A DNA stretch of 64,000 nucleotides from SpSt-333 sp040751955. Its GTDB lineage: Bacteria > Bacteroidota > Ignavibacteria > UBA10030 > UBA8401. Below the pieces are notes generated by a model that made no database searches, was not told the DNA's origin, and saw nothing but the letters and a program-made list of their open reading frames with translations. Shown here in pieces: positions 31,659-39,950 of the stretch. The translations under genes and the position numbers were made by a program. Position 1 is the first letter of the stretch. Every line of letters starts with the position of its first letter. The stretch is taken from the NCBI GenBank assembly GCA_040751955.1, contig JBFMFY010000005.1, forward strand, positions 33,178 through 97,177. The letters run 5' to 3'.

Positions 31659-32807
31659 TTAGAAATAGTATCCCATGGTGAGAGAAAGTATCTGGATTTG
31701 CTGCGTCAGAGTTTCGAAATGGAAGGTGGTCCCTTGAGTTACAGTGACGCCGAAATCGGGTTTCAAGGCTTTGTACGAAAAATTAACTTCGACATGACGA
31801 CTGAACAACATGCTCGCACCGACAGTGTACGCAAGATCGGTGGATGTTCCTTCTGTTTGACGGATCGTGGTCCCGTTCACCGACATTTTTAATTCCGGGG
31901 AAGACGTCACCGCAGCGCCGAACGTGGCGTACAAAAAGAGAAGGTTCTCTTGTTTCGGATTAGTGCAGAGCTTCACTGAGAGGGAAGGAACAGTCAGCAC
32001 CCATGGAGCGGACGTGTGGATGGTTGCAATCCGTTCGAAATCCGAAAGGTTCAGGGGGAAGCGTGCATGTTCCACTTCTGCTGCAACGAAAAACTTCGTA
32101 CCGAGTGCTGTCATAATACCGCCGCGTATTGTGAGACCGATCGTCGCGAGTCCGTTTGCAGGAGATGGATCGGTGGCGCCAAACTCCCCGACCGGAATCC
32201 CGGTACCTGCTGCAACAAATATCTGCAGGTAGTCCGCCGGAACCGCTTCATTCTCCATTTGTTGTGCAGTATCAGGAGAAGGTTGACGCAATGCAGAGGA
32301 GGTTTTCGCATCGGATCGTTTGCGAAGCAAGGAGAGAAGCAAATCCTTTTTCTCCGTACGGCTCATGTAGTCCACAATGTATGATTTCGTGCCTGTTTCT
32401 CCGACTGAATTCCCTGCTATGCCGCCGACAATGCTGCCGATCCCGAGTCCAAGGAGTCCATACTTGAATGTATTCACATCTCCTTTGATGTCGCTTGTCG
32501 TTTTCGCTTCTTCCGCATCCTTGTTGTTGCCTATGACGATCCCGGCAATGGTACCGACGATGCCGCCGATAACGCCGCCGGTACCGATATGGGTGGAGCG
32601 TTGCTCGATGAGAATTTCACTGATATTGTCCAGTGGAATAATTTCGAGAGCGGACCCACTCGTAACATACATGACCGAATCATCGACTCTATGGAGTTGC
32701 ACATTGATAGACTGCGAGTTGTCATTCTGCACGACGGTCAATCGGTCTGTTTGAGAAACAGACAGTTGAACAGAAAAGGCGAGGAAAAATACAAGAGAAT
32801 TTTTCAT
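31659..32807 (-). CDS. outer-membrane protein with glycine-zipper segment
   Basis: A 382-residue exported protein. Signal peptide at 1-18 ending Ser-Val-Ser-Gln. Residues ~90-140 hold glycine-rich hydrophobic stretches (Gly-Gly-Val-Ile-Gly-Gly-Ile-Val-Gly-Thr and Gly-Leu-Gly-Ile-Gly-Ser-Ile-Val-Gly-Gly), as in glycine-zipper membrane proteins. From ~185 the chain alternates like beta-barrel strands and ends Gly-Tyr-Tyr-Phe, an aromatic C-terminus typical of outer-membrane proteins. An N-terminal domain of ~70 residues precedes the zipper. Function not recognised. Confidence 0.6.
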   Translation of the reverse strand: MKNSLVFFLAFSVQLSVSQTDRLTVVQNDNSQSINVQLHRVDDSVMYVTSGSALEIIPLDNISEILIEQRSTHIGTGGVIGGIVGTIAGIVIGNNKDAEEAKTTSDIKGDVNTFKYGLLGLGIGSIVGGIAGNSVGETGTKSYIVDYMSRTEKKDLLLSLLRKRSDAKTSSALRQPSPDTAQQMENEAVPADYLQIFVAAGTGIPVGEFGATDPSPANGLATIGLTIRGGIMTALGTKFFVAAEVEHARFPLNLSDFERIATIHTSAPWVLTVPSLSVKLCTNPKQENLLFLYATFGAAVTSSPELKMSVNGTTIRQTEGTSTDLAYTVGASMLFSRHVEVNFSYKALKPDFGVTVTQGTTFHFETLTQQIQILSLTMGYYF

Positions 32808-32839
32808 ACATTTGTGCGGAATTTATCGATCCGAAGGAT

Positions 32840-33043
32840 TCATTTGGTGAAAGAGGGCTCCGAACGTCGATCCAATTCGGAAATTTTCTTTGCGAGACAT
32901 GCCGAACAAAGGCACTTTGTTCCTTCGTGAGGCGATACAACACGCGGAAGCGAAAAACACCAGCATGTTTCCGATCCGGCTTTTGCGCCGCATGCAAATT
33001 CTTTTCCGCATTGAGGACATATTGAGTTGTTCAGTTCAGTCAT
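32840..33043 (-). CDS. cysteine-rich CWC family protein
   Basis: A 67-residue protein from the ATG at 33043 (frame open to 33064). Cysteines occur as Cys-Pro-x-Cys-Gly, Phe-x-Cys-Gly, Cys-Trp-Cys and Cys-Leu-Cys-x-x-Cys-Leu, the pattern that names the CWC family. It probably binds metal; the role is unknown. Confidence 0.72.
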   Translation of the reverse strand: MTELNNSICPQCGKEFACGAKAGSETCWCFSLPRVVSPHEGTKCLCSACLAKKISELDRRSEPSFTK

Positions 33044-33079
33044 CCACTGGAAAGATACCACCATTGTGTTTAAAACAAA

Positions 33080-33109
33080 AGCAGGTCGGTTCTACAATTC
33101 CGACCTGCT
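33080..33109 (-). terminator. terminator after the desaturase gene
   Basis: AGCAGGTCGG...CCGACCTGCT, a perfect 10-base stem with a 10-base loop, followed on the minus strand by TTTTGTTTTAAA. It lies 28 bases downstream of the desaturase stop. The GCAGGTCGG arm also matches the foot of the RAYT-flanking hairpins, which may be coincidence. Confidence 0.8.
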
Positions 33110-33136
33110 CGAGCAATAACGTATGATCCTTCTTGG

Positions 33137-34168
33137 CTAAATATTAGCCAGCCTGATTTTCGGAGTATCGAGTACGATTTCGCGGTCGAAGATCCAGCTG
33201 AATTTCGACGTACCGGTAATCTTCATCCTTTCAGCGAGTTTCTCATATCGCGCAGATAATGTGCAAAGATAATCCTGCGCTTTCGCCGCCGCATCGGAAA
33301 GCCCTTTGATCGTTTCCACTTCCCATTCATCCACCAGTGCTTTAATGATGCTGGCATAATCCTTTGCCGTGTACACGCCGATCTTTTGCGCGACATTTGA
33401 GAACTTTGAGAAGAGATCGAGGTCCCTTCCGTCAGTCATCAGGCTCGCTGGCATCGTCACTTTGTTCTTCATCATTTTTGCAAAGGCAAGAACGGCGTTG
33501 GCAGGATCGAGTTCGAATACTTTGGACATGAAAAGTTTGTACGCTTTTTCGTGCCGCGCTTCGTCACCGGCGATCAGCCCGCAGATCTTATGGAGATGTT
33601 CGTCGCCGCACCGCTTGGCAAGAATACCGACGTTCCGGTGAGAGATTTTCGTCGCCCGTTCCTGAAATGAAGTGTAAATGAATCCGAGATACGGATCATT
33701 CCCAGAGTTCGTGTTGAACCCGTTGTTGATGAGATGCTGCACAGTTGTTTCCACCGATCGCATATCAACTCGTCCCGTGAGGTAGAGATATTTATTGAGC
33801 AGGTCGCCGTGGCGGTTTTCTTCCGATGTCCATCCCCGACTCCACTTTCCCCACGCGCCACCGCTGTCGCCGGTCGGATCGTTGATCCCCTGGAAGCGAT
33901 TAAGCCACGTTTGATAGCTCGGCAGCGCTTCTTCGGTTACCATATCACCCACCAGAACGACGAGTACTTCATCAGTCAATTCTTTTGCACGGCGGCGGAA
34001 CTCGGTGATTTGTTCGCGCCAATCTTCGGCTGTCATGTCGGGAAGAAAATCGGTCGGCTGCCAGTTTTCGTTGATAGGTTTGAGGAGTGACGACAAGTTC
34101 TCCTCAACAAACTTATCCATGCTTTTCACCACCTCGAATTGAGGCGATGTGACATCAATAAAAGACAT
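33137..34168 (-). CDS. acyl-[acyl-carrier-protein] desaturase
   Basis: Soluble di-iron enzyme that introduces a double bond into acyl-ACP, giving unsaturated fatty acids aerobically. The 343-residue protein shows both iron-binding motifs: Glu-Glu-Asn-Arg-His-Gly near residue 116 and Asp-Glu-Ala-Arg-His-Glu near 204, plus further Glu ligands. This is the plant/actinobacterial stearoyl-ACP desaturase family (DesA-like). Preceded by a ribosome site AAGGAG and a Bacteroidota-type promoter at 34191-34220, so it is likely a single-gene transcript. Its presence implies oxygen use at least at times. Confidence 0.92.
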   Translation of the reverse strand: MSFIDVTSPQFEVVKSMDKFVEENLSSLLKPINENWQPTDFLPDMTAEDWREQITEFRRRAKELTDEVLVVLVGDMVTEEALPSYQTWLNRFQGINDPTGDSGGAWGKWSRGWTSEENRHGDLLNKYLYLTGRVDMRSVETTVQHLINNGFNTNSGNDPYLGFIYTSFQERATKISHRNVGILAKRCGDEHLHKICGLIAGDEARHEKAYKLFMSKVFELDPANAVLAFAKMMKNKVTMPASLMTDGRDLDLFSKFSNVAQKIGVYTAKDYASIIKALVDEWEVETIKGLSDAAAKAQDYLCTLSARYEKLAERMKITGTSKFSWIFDREIVLDTPKIRLANI

Positions 34169-34190
34169 ATTTATCTCCTTTATTAATGAG

Positions 34191-34220
34191 CAAAGATAAG
34201 AATTTTAGGGATGAGAACAA
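34191..34220 (-). promoter_or_regulatory. Bacteroidota-type promoter for the desaturase
   Basis: On the minus strand, TTG, then 19 bases, then TATCTTTG. This fits the Bacteroidota primary sigma consensus (TTTG at -33, TANNTTTG at -7). It ends about 22 bases before the desaturase ATG. Confidence 0.6.
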
Positions 34221-34242
34221 GGGGGAATTTTAGATCTCATCA

Positions 34243-35022
34243 TCATAAAAGTTTATAAACAACTAATTGTCTTGGATCGGCATACACTCTTGTAGAACTA
34301 AATTCCGAAAAGTCATAAAGTCCTAATTCATAGTTTCCTGGTTTTAAGTCTTTAACAATAAATGCTCCTGAAAATTGATAACTACCGTTTTGTCTAGAGA
34401 TTTCGCCACCATCCCCATACAGTTCTCTAACTCTGTTCCCAGATTGTAGAAGTAAAATAGCACTCTTTGCATTTCCAATTTCCGAATATTTAACTCGATA
34501 ACTATATACGATTAAATAGATATCGTTTGTGCTTTTAACATTTAAACTGAAACTCATAGATTCGTTTTGTTTTCTATAAGGCACCAATATCCACCCATTA
34601 TTAGTAATGTTTTCAATTTTAACACTCGAATTCTCATCGTGTATTGAATTAACATACATATAATTAATCAAGCCTAGATTAGGTATTTTTTTTAAACTTT
34701 GTTCCAACTGTTTAACTACATTTATACTTCTCGATTTGATATCGTTTATTGAATCTGCACTCTCTTCTGCTTTTAACATTGCCGAATTTAGACGAGATCG
34801 ATATTGCTCTAATGCCGCTTCGCCAATTTTTTTATCAACAGTGTTCAAGATATATGAATCCAAACCAAAGTAAGCTACAACTCCGAGTAATGTTACACAG
34901 AATCCAATTATTTTAAATGCAAAATTACGTTGGTCTTTTGTAAAATTATTCGACGTTATTACGCCTTTCTCAACTTCATCTTTAATAATAAGTTTCATTT
35001 CATTTTTGTCAGAATCTTTCAT
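34243..35022 (-). CDS. AT-rich orphan membrane-anchored coiled-coil protein
   Basis: A 259-residue protein from ATG 35022, which has an AAAGGAATT site; another ATG is at 35037. One transmembrane helix at ~40-62, then a charged helical segment (~65-125) likely to be coiled coil, then a beta-rich C-terminal domain. No family is recognised. Base composition and codon use are clearly more AT-rich than both neighbours (TTT, TTA, AAA and ATA codons dominate), which suggests recent acquisition. It stands alone between two terminators. Confidence 0.65.
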   Translation of the reverse strand: MKDSDKNEMKLIIKDEVEKGVITSNNFTKDQRNFAFKIIGFCVTLLGVVAYFGLDSYILNTVDKKIGEAALEQYRSRLNSAMLKAEESADSINDIKSRSINVVKQLEQSLKKIPNLGLINYMYVNSIHDENSSVKIENITNNGWILVPYRKQNESMSFSLNVKSTNDIYLIVYSYRVKYSEIGNAKSAILLLQSGNRVRELYGDGGEISRQNGSYQFSGAFIVKDLKPGNYELGLYDFSEFSSTRVYADPRQLVVYKLL

Positions 35023-35048
35023 AACAATTCCTTTCATAAAAAAAACAA

Positions 35049-35077
35049 AACGCCGAGAACATTTCTGCCTCGGCGTT
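35049..35077 (-). terminator. terminator after nrdJ
   Basis: AACGCCGAG...CTCGGCGTT, a perfect 9-base stem with an 11-base loop, followed on the minus strand by a T-rich run (TTTTGTTTTTTT). It lies 33 bases downstream of the nrdJ stop. Confidence 0.85.
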
Positions 35078-35109
35078 GTAGTGGTAATGTACTATTTCTT
35101 AAACTACTA

Positions 35110-37851
35110 TCAGGAGCAACCCGAAGTCGACCCGCATTGCGTGCATTTATAGCAAGCACCCGAACGGATCATCAAACTGCCGCACTCGTGGCATGGCGGC
35201 GCATCTGCTTGCGTTTGGAAGACGTACTTCTCATTCCGCTCGCCGGCGGTAACTGTTGCAGCCTCGGCAACTTTCTTCTCCGCTTTCACCGTTTCCATCG
35301 CCGGCGTGTCGGCAATAACGGTGATCGGCTGTTCATCCTTCGGCAGGAACTTCATGCCGAGCCAGCGGAAGATATAGTCGCAAATCGATTTTGCGATCGG
35401 GATGTCGGGATTTTGCGTGAAGCCCGACGGCTCGAAGCGCATGTGGCTGAATTTATCGACCAGTACTTTGAGCGGCACACCGTATTGCAACGCAATGGAG
35501 ATCGAAGTGGCGAATGCATCCATCATACCGCTGAGCGTTGAACCTTCTTTCGACATCGTAATGAAGACTTCTCCCGGCATCCCGTCTTCGTACATACCGG
35601 CGGTGATGTATCCCTCGTGACCTGCGATGCTGAACTTATGCGTGTATGCGGCGCGTTCGGCAGGAAGCCTGCGGCGTGCAAGACGTGCGTCGGTTTTCTT
35701 CTCTTCTTTCTTGCCGCTGTCAAGCGACGTGGAAAGAGGCTGTGTCCGTTTGCATCCGTCACGGTACACCGCGACCGCTTTCAAACCTAATTTCCACGAC
35801 TCGATGTATGCCTGCATAATATCATCCGGAGTTACTTCGTTCGGCATATTCACCGTCTTGGAGATCGCACCGGAAAGGAACGGCTGTGTTGCACCCATCA
35901 TTTTGATGTGTCCCATATAATGGATAGAGCGCTTCCCTTTTGCAGGTTTGAACGCGCAGTCGAACACGGAGAGATGTTCTTCTTTTAGGAACGGGGCACC
36001 CTCGATCGTATCATTTTTATCGATGAAAGAAACGATATGCTCGATTTGTTCGCTGTCGTAGCCAAGTTTCTGCAGCGCTTCGGGAACGGTTTGGTTGACG
36101 ATCTTCATCATTCCGCCGCCGACAAGTTTCTTGTACTTCACGAGTGCGATATCGGGTTCAACGCCTGTCGTGTCGCAATCCATCATGAAGCCGATGGTGC
36201 CGGTCGGCGCCAGTACTGTTGCCTGACCGTTGCGGTAGCCGTGCGTTTTGCCGATCTCAATCGCTTCCTTCCATGATTGACTCGATGCTTCCCACAATTC
36301 TGAAGGGACATACTCTTTGCTGATTCGATCGGCATGAATGCTGTGCTTGTTCATCACATTCAGCATCGGTTCACGGTTGACCGCAAATCCTTCAAACGGT
36401 CCCATTTCTTTGGCAATGCGCGCCGATTGTGCATACGCTTCACCGCACATTAGCGATGTGACTGCCGCGGCATACTCGCGTCCTGAATCACTGTCATATG
36501 CAAGACCACGTGCCATCAACAAAGCACCAAGATTGGCGTACCCGAGTCCGAGCGGACGGAATGCGTGGCTGTTTCTTTCGATTGCGGGCGTGGGGTAACT
36601 TGCGTTGTCAACGAAAATTTCCTGAGCAGTGATCGTTACATCGACAGCGTGTTTGAATGATTCAACATCAAATTCTCCATCTTCTTTCCGGAACTTCATC
36701 AAATTGAGCGATGCAAGATTGCACGCAGAATCATCAAGATACATGTATTCGCTGCAAGGATTTGATGCGTTAATGCGAGCTGTGTTCGACGATGTGTGCC
36801 ATGCATTTACGGTTGTGTCGAACTGCATGCCTGGATCACCGCATATCCACGCTGCTTCGGCGATCTGACGCATAATATCGCGCGCGCGGTACGTATCTAC
36901 AGGCTTGCCGTTCTTCACTGCTTTCGTATTCCATTCTTTGTCTTCGAGAACAGCTTTCATGAAATCATCCGTCACGCGGACAGAATGATTTGCATTTTGG
37001 TATGATACTGAATCGTACGCACCGCCGGGAACATTGAATCCGCCGTTGTATCCGGCATCGATCAATGCCCACGCCTTCTTTTCTTCGACCGCTTTACAAT
37101 TTATAAACTCGATAATGTCCGGATGATCTGCATTCAAGATGACCATCTTCGCGGCACGCCGTGTCTTTCCCCCAGATTTGATCACACCGGCAAATGCATC
37201 ATATCCCTTCATGAATGAAACGGGACCGGATGCAGTACCGCCGCCGGCAAGCGCCTCTTTTGAAGAGCGGAGTGTCGAAAGATTTGAACCGGTACCAGAG
37301 CCCCATTTAAAGAGCATCCCTTCCGTGCGGGCAAGTGCCAGAATTGACTCCATTGAATCTTGTACCGAGTTAATAAAGCAAGCGGAACATTGCGGCTTTT
37401 CTTCAATCCCAACATTGAACCACACTGGGCTGTTGAAAGCCATATACTGATTGACAAGAATGTAGCATAATTCATTATAGAAGATCTCAGCGTCGCTTTC
37501 GGAAGCAAAATATTTCATCGTTCTTCCCCAGCCGACGGTCGTTTTTGCAACACGATCAACAATCTGGCGAACACTGGTCTCCCGCTCAGGTGTCCCGATC
37601 TGCCCGTGAAAATATTTTGAGACAACAACATTTGTTGCCGTCATCGACCATGATTTCGGAATTTCGACATCCTTCTGCTCGAAGATCTTTTCTCCTTTTT
37701 CGTTGCTTATCACCGCAGTGCGCAGTTCCCATTCGATTTCATCGAAAGGATGTATCCCCTCTCGCGTGAAATATCTCCGGAACGTAAGCCCACGAACCCC
37801 GGGTTCTGTCCGGGACGTGGATTGGGCTGTGGCTACTTTGGTCTCGCTCAT
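35110..37851 (-). CDS. nrdJ: vitamin B12-dependent ribonucleotide reductase (class II)
   Basis: Makes deoxyribonucleotides with an adenosylcobalamin radical and works with or without oxygen. The 913-residue length fits the long NrdJ group. Motifs: Trp-Phe-Asn-Val-Gly near residue 143, the Gly-Ser-Gly-Thr-Gly-Ser-Asn near 184, the Asn-Pro-Cys-Ser-Glu active-site segment near 363 with the thiyl-radical Cys, Ala-Pro-Thr-Gly-Thr-Ile-Gly near 525, and a C-terminal zinc-ribbon tail (Cys-x-x-Cys-Gly ... Cys-x-x-Cys-x-x-Cys) that re-reduces the active site. A good AGGAGGG site precedes the ATG. No class I nrdAB is in the window. Confidence 0.96.
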   Translation of the reverse strand: MSETKVATAQSTSRTEPGVRGLTFRRYFTREGIHPFDEIEWELRTAVISNEKGEKIFEQKDVEIPKSWSMTATNVVVSKYFHGQIGTPERETSVRQIVDRVAKTTVGWGRTMKYFASESDAEIFYNELCYILVNQYMAFNSPVWFNVGIEEKPQCSACFINSVQDSMESILALARTEGMLFKWGSGTGSNLSTLRSSKEALAGGGTASGPVSFMKGYDAFAGVIKSGGKTRRAAKMVILNADHPDIIEFINCKAVEEKKAWALIDAGYNGGFNVPGGAYDSVSYQNANHSVRVTDDFMKAVLEDKEWNTKAVKNGKPVDTYRARDIMRQIAEAAWICGDPGMQFDTTVNAWHTSSNTARINASNPCSEYMYLDDSACNLASLNLMKFRKEDGEFDVESFKHAVDVTITAQEIFVDNASYPTPAIERNSHAFRPLGLGYANLGALLMARGLAYDSDSGREYAAAVTSLMCGEAYAQSARIAKEMGPFEGFAVNREPMLNVMNKHSIHADRISKEYVPSELWEASSQSWKEAIEIGKTHGYRNGQATVLAPTGTIGFMMDCDTTGVEPDIALVKYKKLVGGGMMKIVNQTVPEALQKLGYDSEQIEHIVSFIDKNDTIEGAPFLKEEHLSVFDCAFKPAKGKRSIHYMGHIKMMGATQPFLSGAISKTVNMPNEVTPDDIMQAYIESWKLGLKAVAVYRDGCKRTQPLSTSLDSGKKEEKKTDARLARRRLPAERAAYTHKFSIAGHEGYITAGMYEDGMPGEVFITMSKEGSTLSGMMDAFATSISIALQYGVPLKVLVDKFSHMRFEPSGFTQNPDIPIAKSICDYIFRWLGMKFLPKDEQPITVIADTPAMETVKAEKKVAEAATVTAGERNEKYVFQTQADAPPCHECGSLMIRSGACYKCTQCGSTSGCS

Positions 37852-38166
37852 TGAGTTATGCCCTCCTGTTAATACATACTGTTAAAAATGAATATTAAAA
37901 ACTGAAACCTGTGAGTCTTACTTTATTTCTTGCCAGATTGAATCTCCAAAAAAAGAAAATGAGATCTTGTCTCTCTTATTATGTAGAGACCCCCGTTTTT
38001 GCGACTTTATTAACAATTCGATAATAAGGGAAGAATTACGTTGGTGTAACTGCTAGCGAATATAGACGGTTAGAAGACTCAAGTCAAGAAAAAAATTAAG
38101 TCTTTTTCTGTCCCCATTATTACATGAAAACTTAACTTGACAGAGAAAGAAATTATGGATGTTTAT

Positions 38167-38196
38167 TTGACAATTGCCACATGATGCCGTTATAAA
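38167..38196 (+). promoter_or_regulatory. sigma-70-like promoter match upstream of nuoA
   Basis: TTGACA, 18-base spacer, TATAAA, pointing at nuoA but over 300 bases away. Conflicts with the hairpin reading of the same bases, so only one may be real. Confidence 0.3.
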
Positions 38197-38211
38197 ATGA
38201 CGGTTTTTTTT
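38187..38211 (+). terminator. possible intrinsic terminator upstream of nuoA
   Basis: CCGTTA-TAAAA-TGACGG (six pairs including one G-T) followed by eight T. It would end a plus-strand transcript starting inside the 37.9-38.2 kb gap. Confidence 0.4.
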
Positions 38212-38507
38212 ACTTCCAAGATATGCTATTTGGTACCGCGTGTACTCACATCTTGCCATCATAACAGATATAAACTTATAACAACCAAAGCATTGAAATT
38301 ACCAAAAACTGCTTCACTACCATCTTTGTGGTGTGCCGTAAACCGTTCTTACTAATTTTCCGTCAAAAATTTATTTCAAATTTGTCAATCGCGTTGCACA
38401 AAAACACAGATTGCTTGATTGTATTACGAAAAAGCTCTCGTTGACTTTCGGGCGTTTTTTCAATAACTTTCTTAAGAAAAAGATTTATTCTACAACAATT
38501 ACATAAC

Positions 38508-38861
38508 ATGCAAGCGTACATACCAATTTTCTTAATGATCGGCGTCGGAGTTTTTCTCGGCGTTACGTTTTTGTTGCTGCAGCGATATTTGGGACCGCAC
38601 CGTCCGAATCCGGAAAAACTTTCAACGTACGAAAGCGGCATGCCGCCGGTGCGCACAGCACGTGAACGATTCTCGGTAAAGTATTACATGGTCGCTGTTC
38701 TCTTTATTCTATTTGACATCGAAGTAATCTTTCTCTATCCATGGGCTGTAAACTTCCGCGCGCTGGGAATGTTCGGATATATAGAAATGATTCTCTTCAT
38801 TTTAATTTTATTGGTGGGATATATTTACATCGTGAAAAAAGGAGCGTTACAATGGGATTAG
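38508..38861 (+). CDS. nuoA: NADH-quinone oxidoreductase subunit A
   Basis: Small membrane subunit of respiratory complex I. The 117-residue protein has three transmembrane helices (~5-25, 62-82, 88-110) and the conserved loop Tyr-Glu-Ser-Gly-Met-Pro-Pro near residue 40, followed by Phe-Asp-Ile-Glu-Val-Ile-Phe-Leu near 70. First gene of the nuo operon; its stop overlaps nuoB by 10 bases. Confidence 0.95.
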   Translation: MQAYIPIFLMIGVGVFLGVTFLLLQRYLGPHRPNPEKLSTYESGMPPVRTARERFSVKYYMVAVLFILFDIEVIFLYPWAVNFRALGMFGYIEMILFILILLVGYIYIVKKGALQWD

Positions 38862-39394
38862 AGCATGCATTCGGCGATACCGCCATAACAACAACTATAG
38901 ATTCGGCAGTCAATTGGTGCAGGAAGAATTCCGTATGGCCGATGCCGCTCGGAATTTCGTGCTGCGGAATTGAGATGATGGCATTCGCAATGCCGCGTTT
39001 CGATGTCGCACGATTCGGTGCAGAAGTGTTCCGCTTCTCTCCCCGTCAGTCTGACCTTTTAATAGTTGCAGGTACGACCACGTACAAAATGGCAACCGTT
39101 GTCAGAAAAATTTACGATCAGATGCCGGATCCAAAGTGGGTTGTGGCAATGGGGGCATGCACATCATCCGGCGGAATGTACCGTACGTATTCTGTTGTAC
39201 AAGGAATTGACCAATTCCTCCCTGTCGATGTTTACGTTGCCGGCTGTCCACCCCGTCCGGACAATTTGCTTCACGCATTGATGATACTACAGGACAAGAT
39301 TCAACGGGGAGAAAGCCGCAGCACACCGATGACGGTGGCTGCAGAGACAATGGAAAGACAAAAGCTCCTTCAAATTCAGGGAGTCAACAACTAA
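38852..39394 (+). CDS. nuoB: NADH-quinone oxidoreductase subunit B
   Basis: Carries iron-sulfur cluster N2, the last electron carrier before quinone. I start at ATG 38852 (180 residues), inside the end of nuoA; the frame is open further upstream but that part is shadow of nuoA. N2 ligands are visible: the Cys-Cys pair in Ser-Cys-Cys-Gly-Ile-Glu near residue 34, Cys in Gly-Ala-Cys-Thr-Ser-Ser-Gly-Gly near 99, and Cys in Ala-Gly-Cys-Pro-Pro-Arg-Pro near 129. The start is preceded by AAAGGAGCG. Confidence 0.96.
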   Translation: MGLEHAFGDTAITTTIDSAVNWCRKNSVWPMPLGISCCGIEMMAFAMPRFDVARFGAEVFRFSPRQSDLLIVAGTTTYKMATVVRKIYDQMPDPKWVVAMGACTSSGGMYRTYSVVQGIDQFLPVDVYVAGCPPRPDNLLHALMILQDKIQRGESRSTPMTVAAETMERQKLLQIQGVNN

Positions 39395-39397
39395 TTC

Positions 39398-39432
39398 AAA
39401 AACAGGAAGGTCGTAGCGGCTCTCCTGTTTTT
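39398..39432 (+). terminator. hairpin with T-run between nuoB and nuoC
   Basis: AAAAACAGGA...TCCTGTTTTT, a 10-base stem with a 15-base loop, ending in a T-rich tract. Within the operon it may attenuate or protect the message and not stop it fully. Confidence 0.6.
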
Positions 39433-39442
39433 CTTTATTACT

Positions 39443-39925
39443 ATGCTCACGACCGTCGTAGAAAAACTCAAATCAAATTTTCCCAACAGCATCCTTGACG
39501 TTAAGGAATTCCGAGGCGAAATCACCATTCACGTCAAGAAAGAAGATATCGTTCCGGTGTGCACATTCTTGCGTGACGATACATCGTGCACGTTCGATTA
39601 CTGCAGCGACATTTGCGGTGCCGATGCATATACCGCCGAAAATCGGTTTGAAGTGATCTACAACTTGTATTCGATTCCGCTCAAGCAACGCATCCGGCTG
39701 AAAGTATTTGTCGATGAGTCTGACCTCCATTGTCCATCTGTAACATCAGTGTGGCCAGCGGCGGAGTGGCCCGAACGGGAAACATACGACATGATCGGCG
39801 TGTATTTTGACGGTAATAAAGATATGCGCCGGATGTATATGCCGGAGGAATTCGAGTACTATCCCCTTCGCAAAGATTTTCCGATGATGGGAATTCCCGA
39901 TTCGATTCCCCTCCCTCGAAAGTGA
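39443..39925 (+). CDS. nuoC: NADH-quinone oxidoreductase subunit C
   Basis: Peripheral-arm subunit of complex I (30 kDa homologue), 160 residues. Signature segment Pro-Ala-Ala-Glu-Trp-Pro-Glu-Arg-Glu-Thr-Tyr-Asp-Met-Ile-Gly-Val near residue 106 and Arg-Arg-Met-Tyr-Met-Pro near 130 are typical. NuoC and NuoD are separate here, not fused as in E. coli. Confidence 0.95.
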   Translation: MLTTVVEKLKSNFPNSILDVKEFRGEITIHVKKEDIVPVCTFLRDDTSCTFDYCSDICGADAYTAENRFEVIYNLYSIPLKQRIRLKVFVDESDLHCPSVTSVWPAAEWPERETYDMIGVYFDGNKDMRRMYMPEEFEYYPLRKDFPMMGIPDSIPLPRK

Positions 39926-39950
39926 TTCCATATATAGAGAGTAAGATAGA

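Larger units (their letters stand above)
37852..38507. other. 656-base intergenic region between divergent nrdJ and nuoA
   Basis: AT-rich region holding no convincing gene. It contains TCTTTTTCTGTC (38101-38112) paired imperfectly with GACAGAGAAAGA (38139-38150), and AAGTCAAG/CTTAACTTGAC segments around them, so a folded RNA is possible. A TTGACA-N18-TATAAA promoter-like pair (38167-38196) and a T-rich hairpin (38187-38211) overlap each other. I looked for a cobalamin riboswitch and NrdR boxes ahead of nrdJ and saw neither. Confidence 0.6.

Noticed and set aside
34243..35037. Prophage or full mobile element around the AT-rich orphan
   Set aside because: No integrase, repeats or other foreign genes flank it, only one gene differs in composition.
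37852..38507. Cobalamin riboswitch for nrdJ
   Set aside because: Looked for the conserved B12-box core and the long multi-stem leader and found neither.
38741..38851. N-terminal extension of nuoB
   Set aside because: Lies inside nuoA in another frame; the AAAGGAG site and family alignment support ATG 38852.
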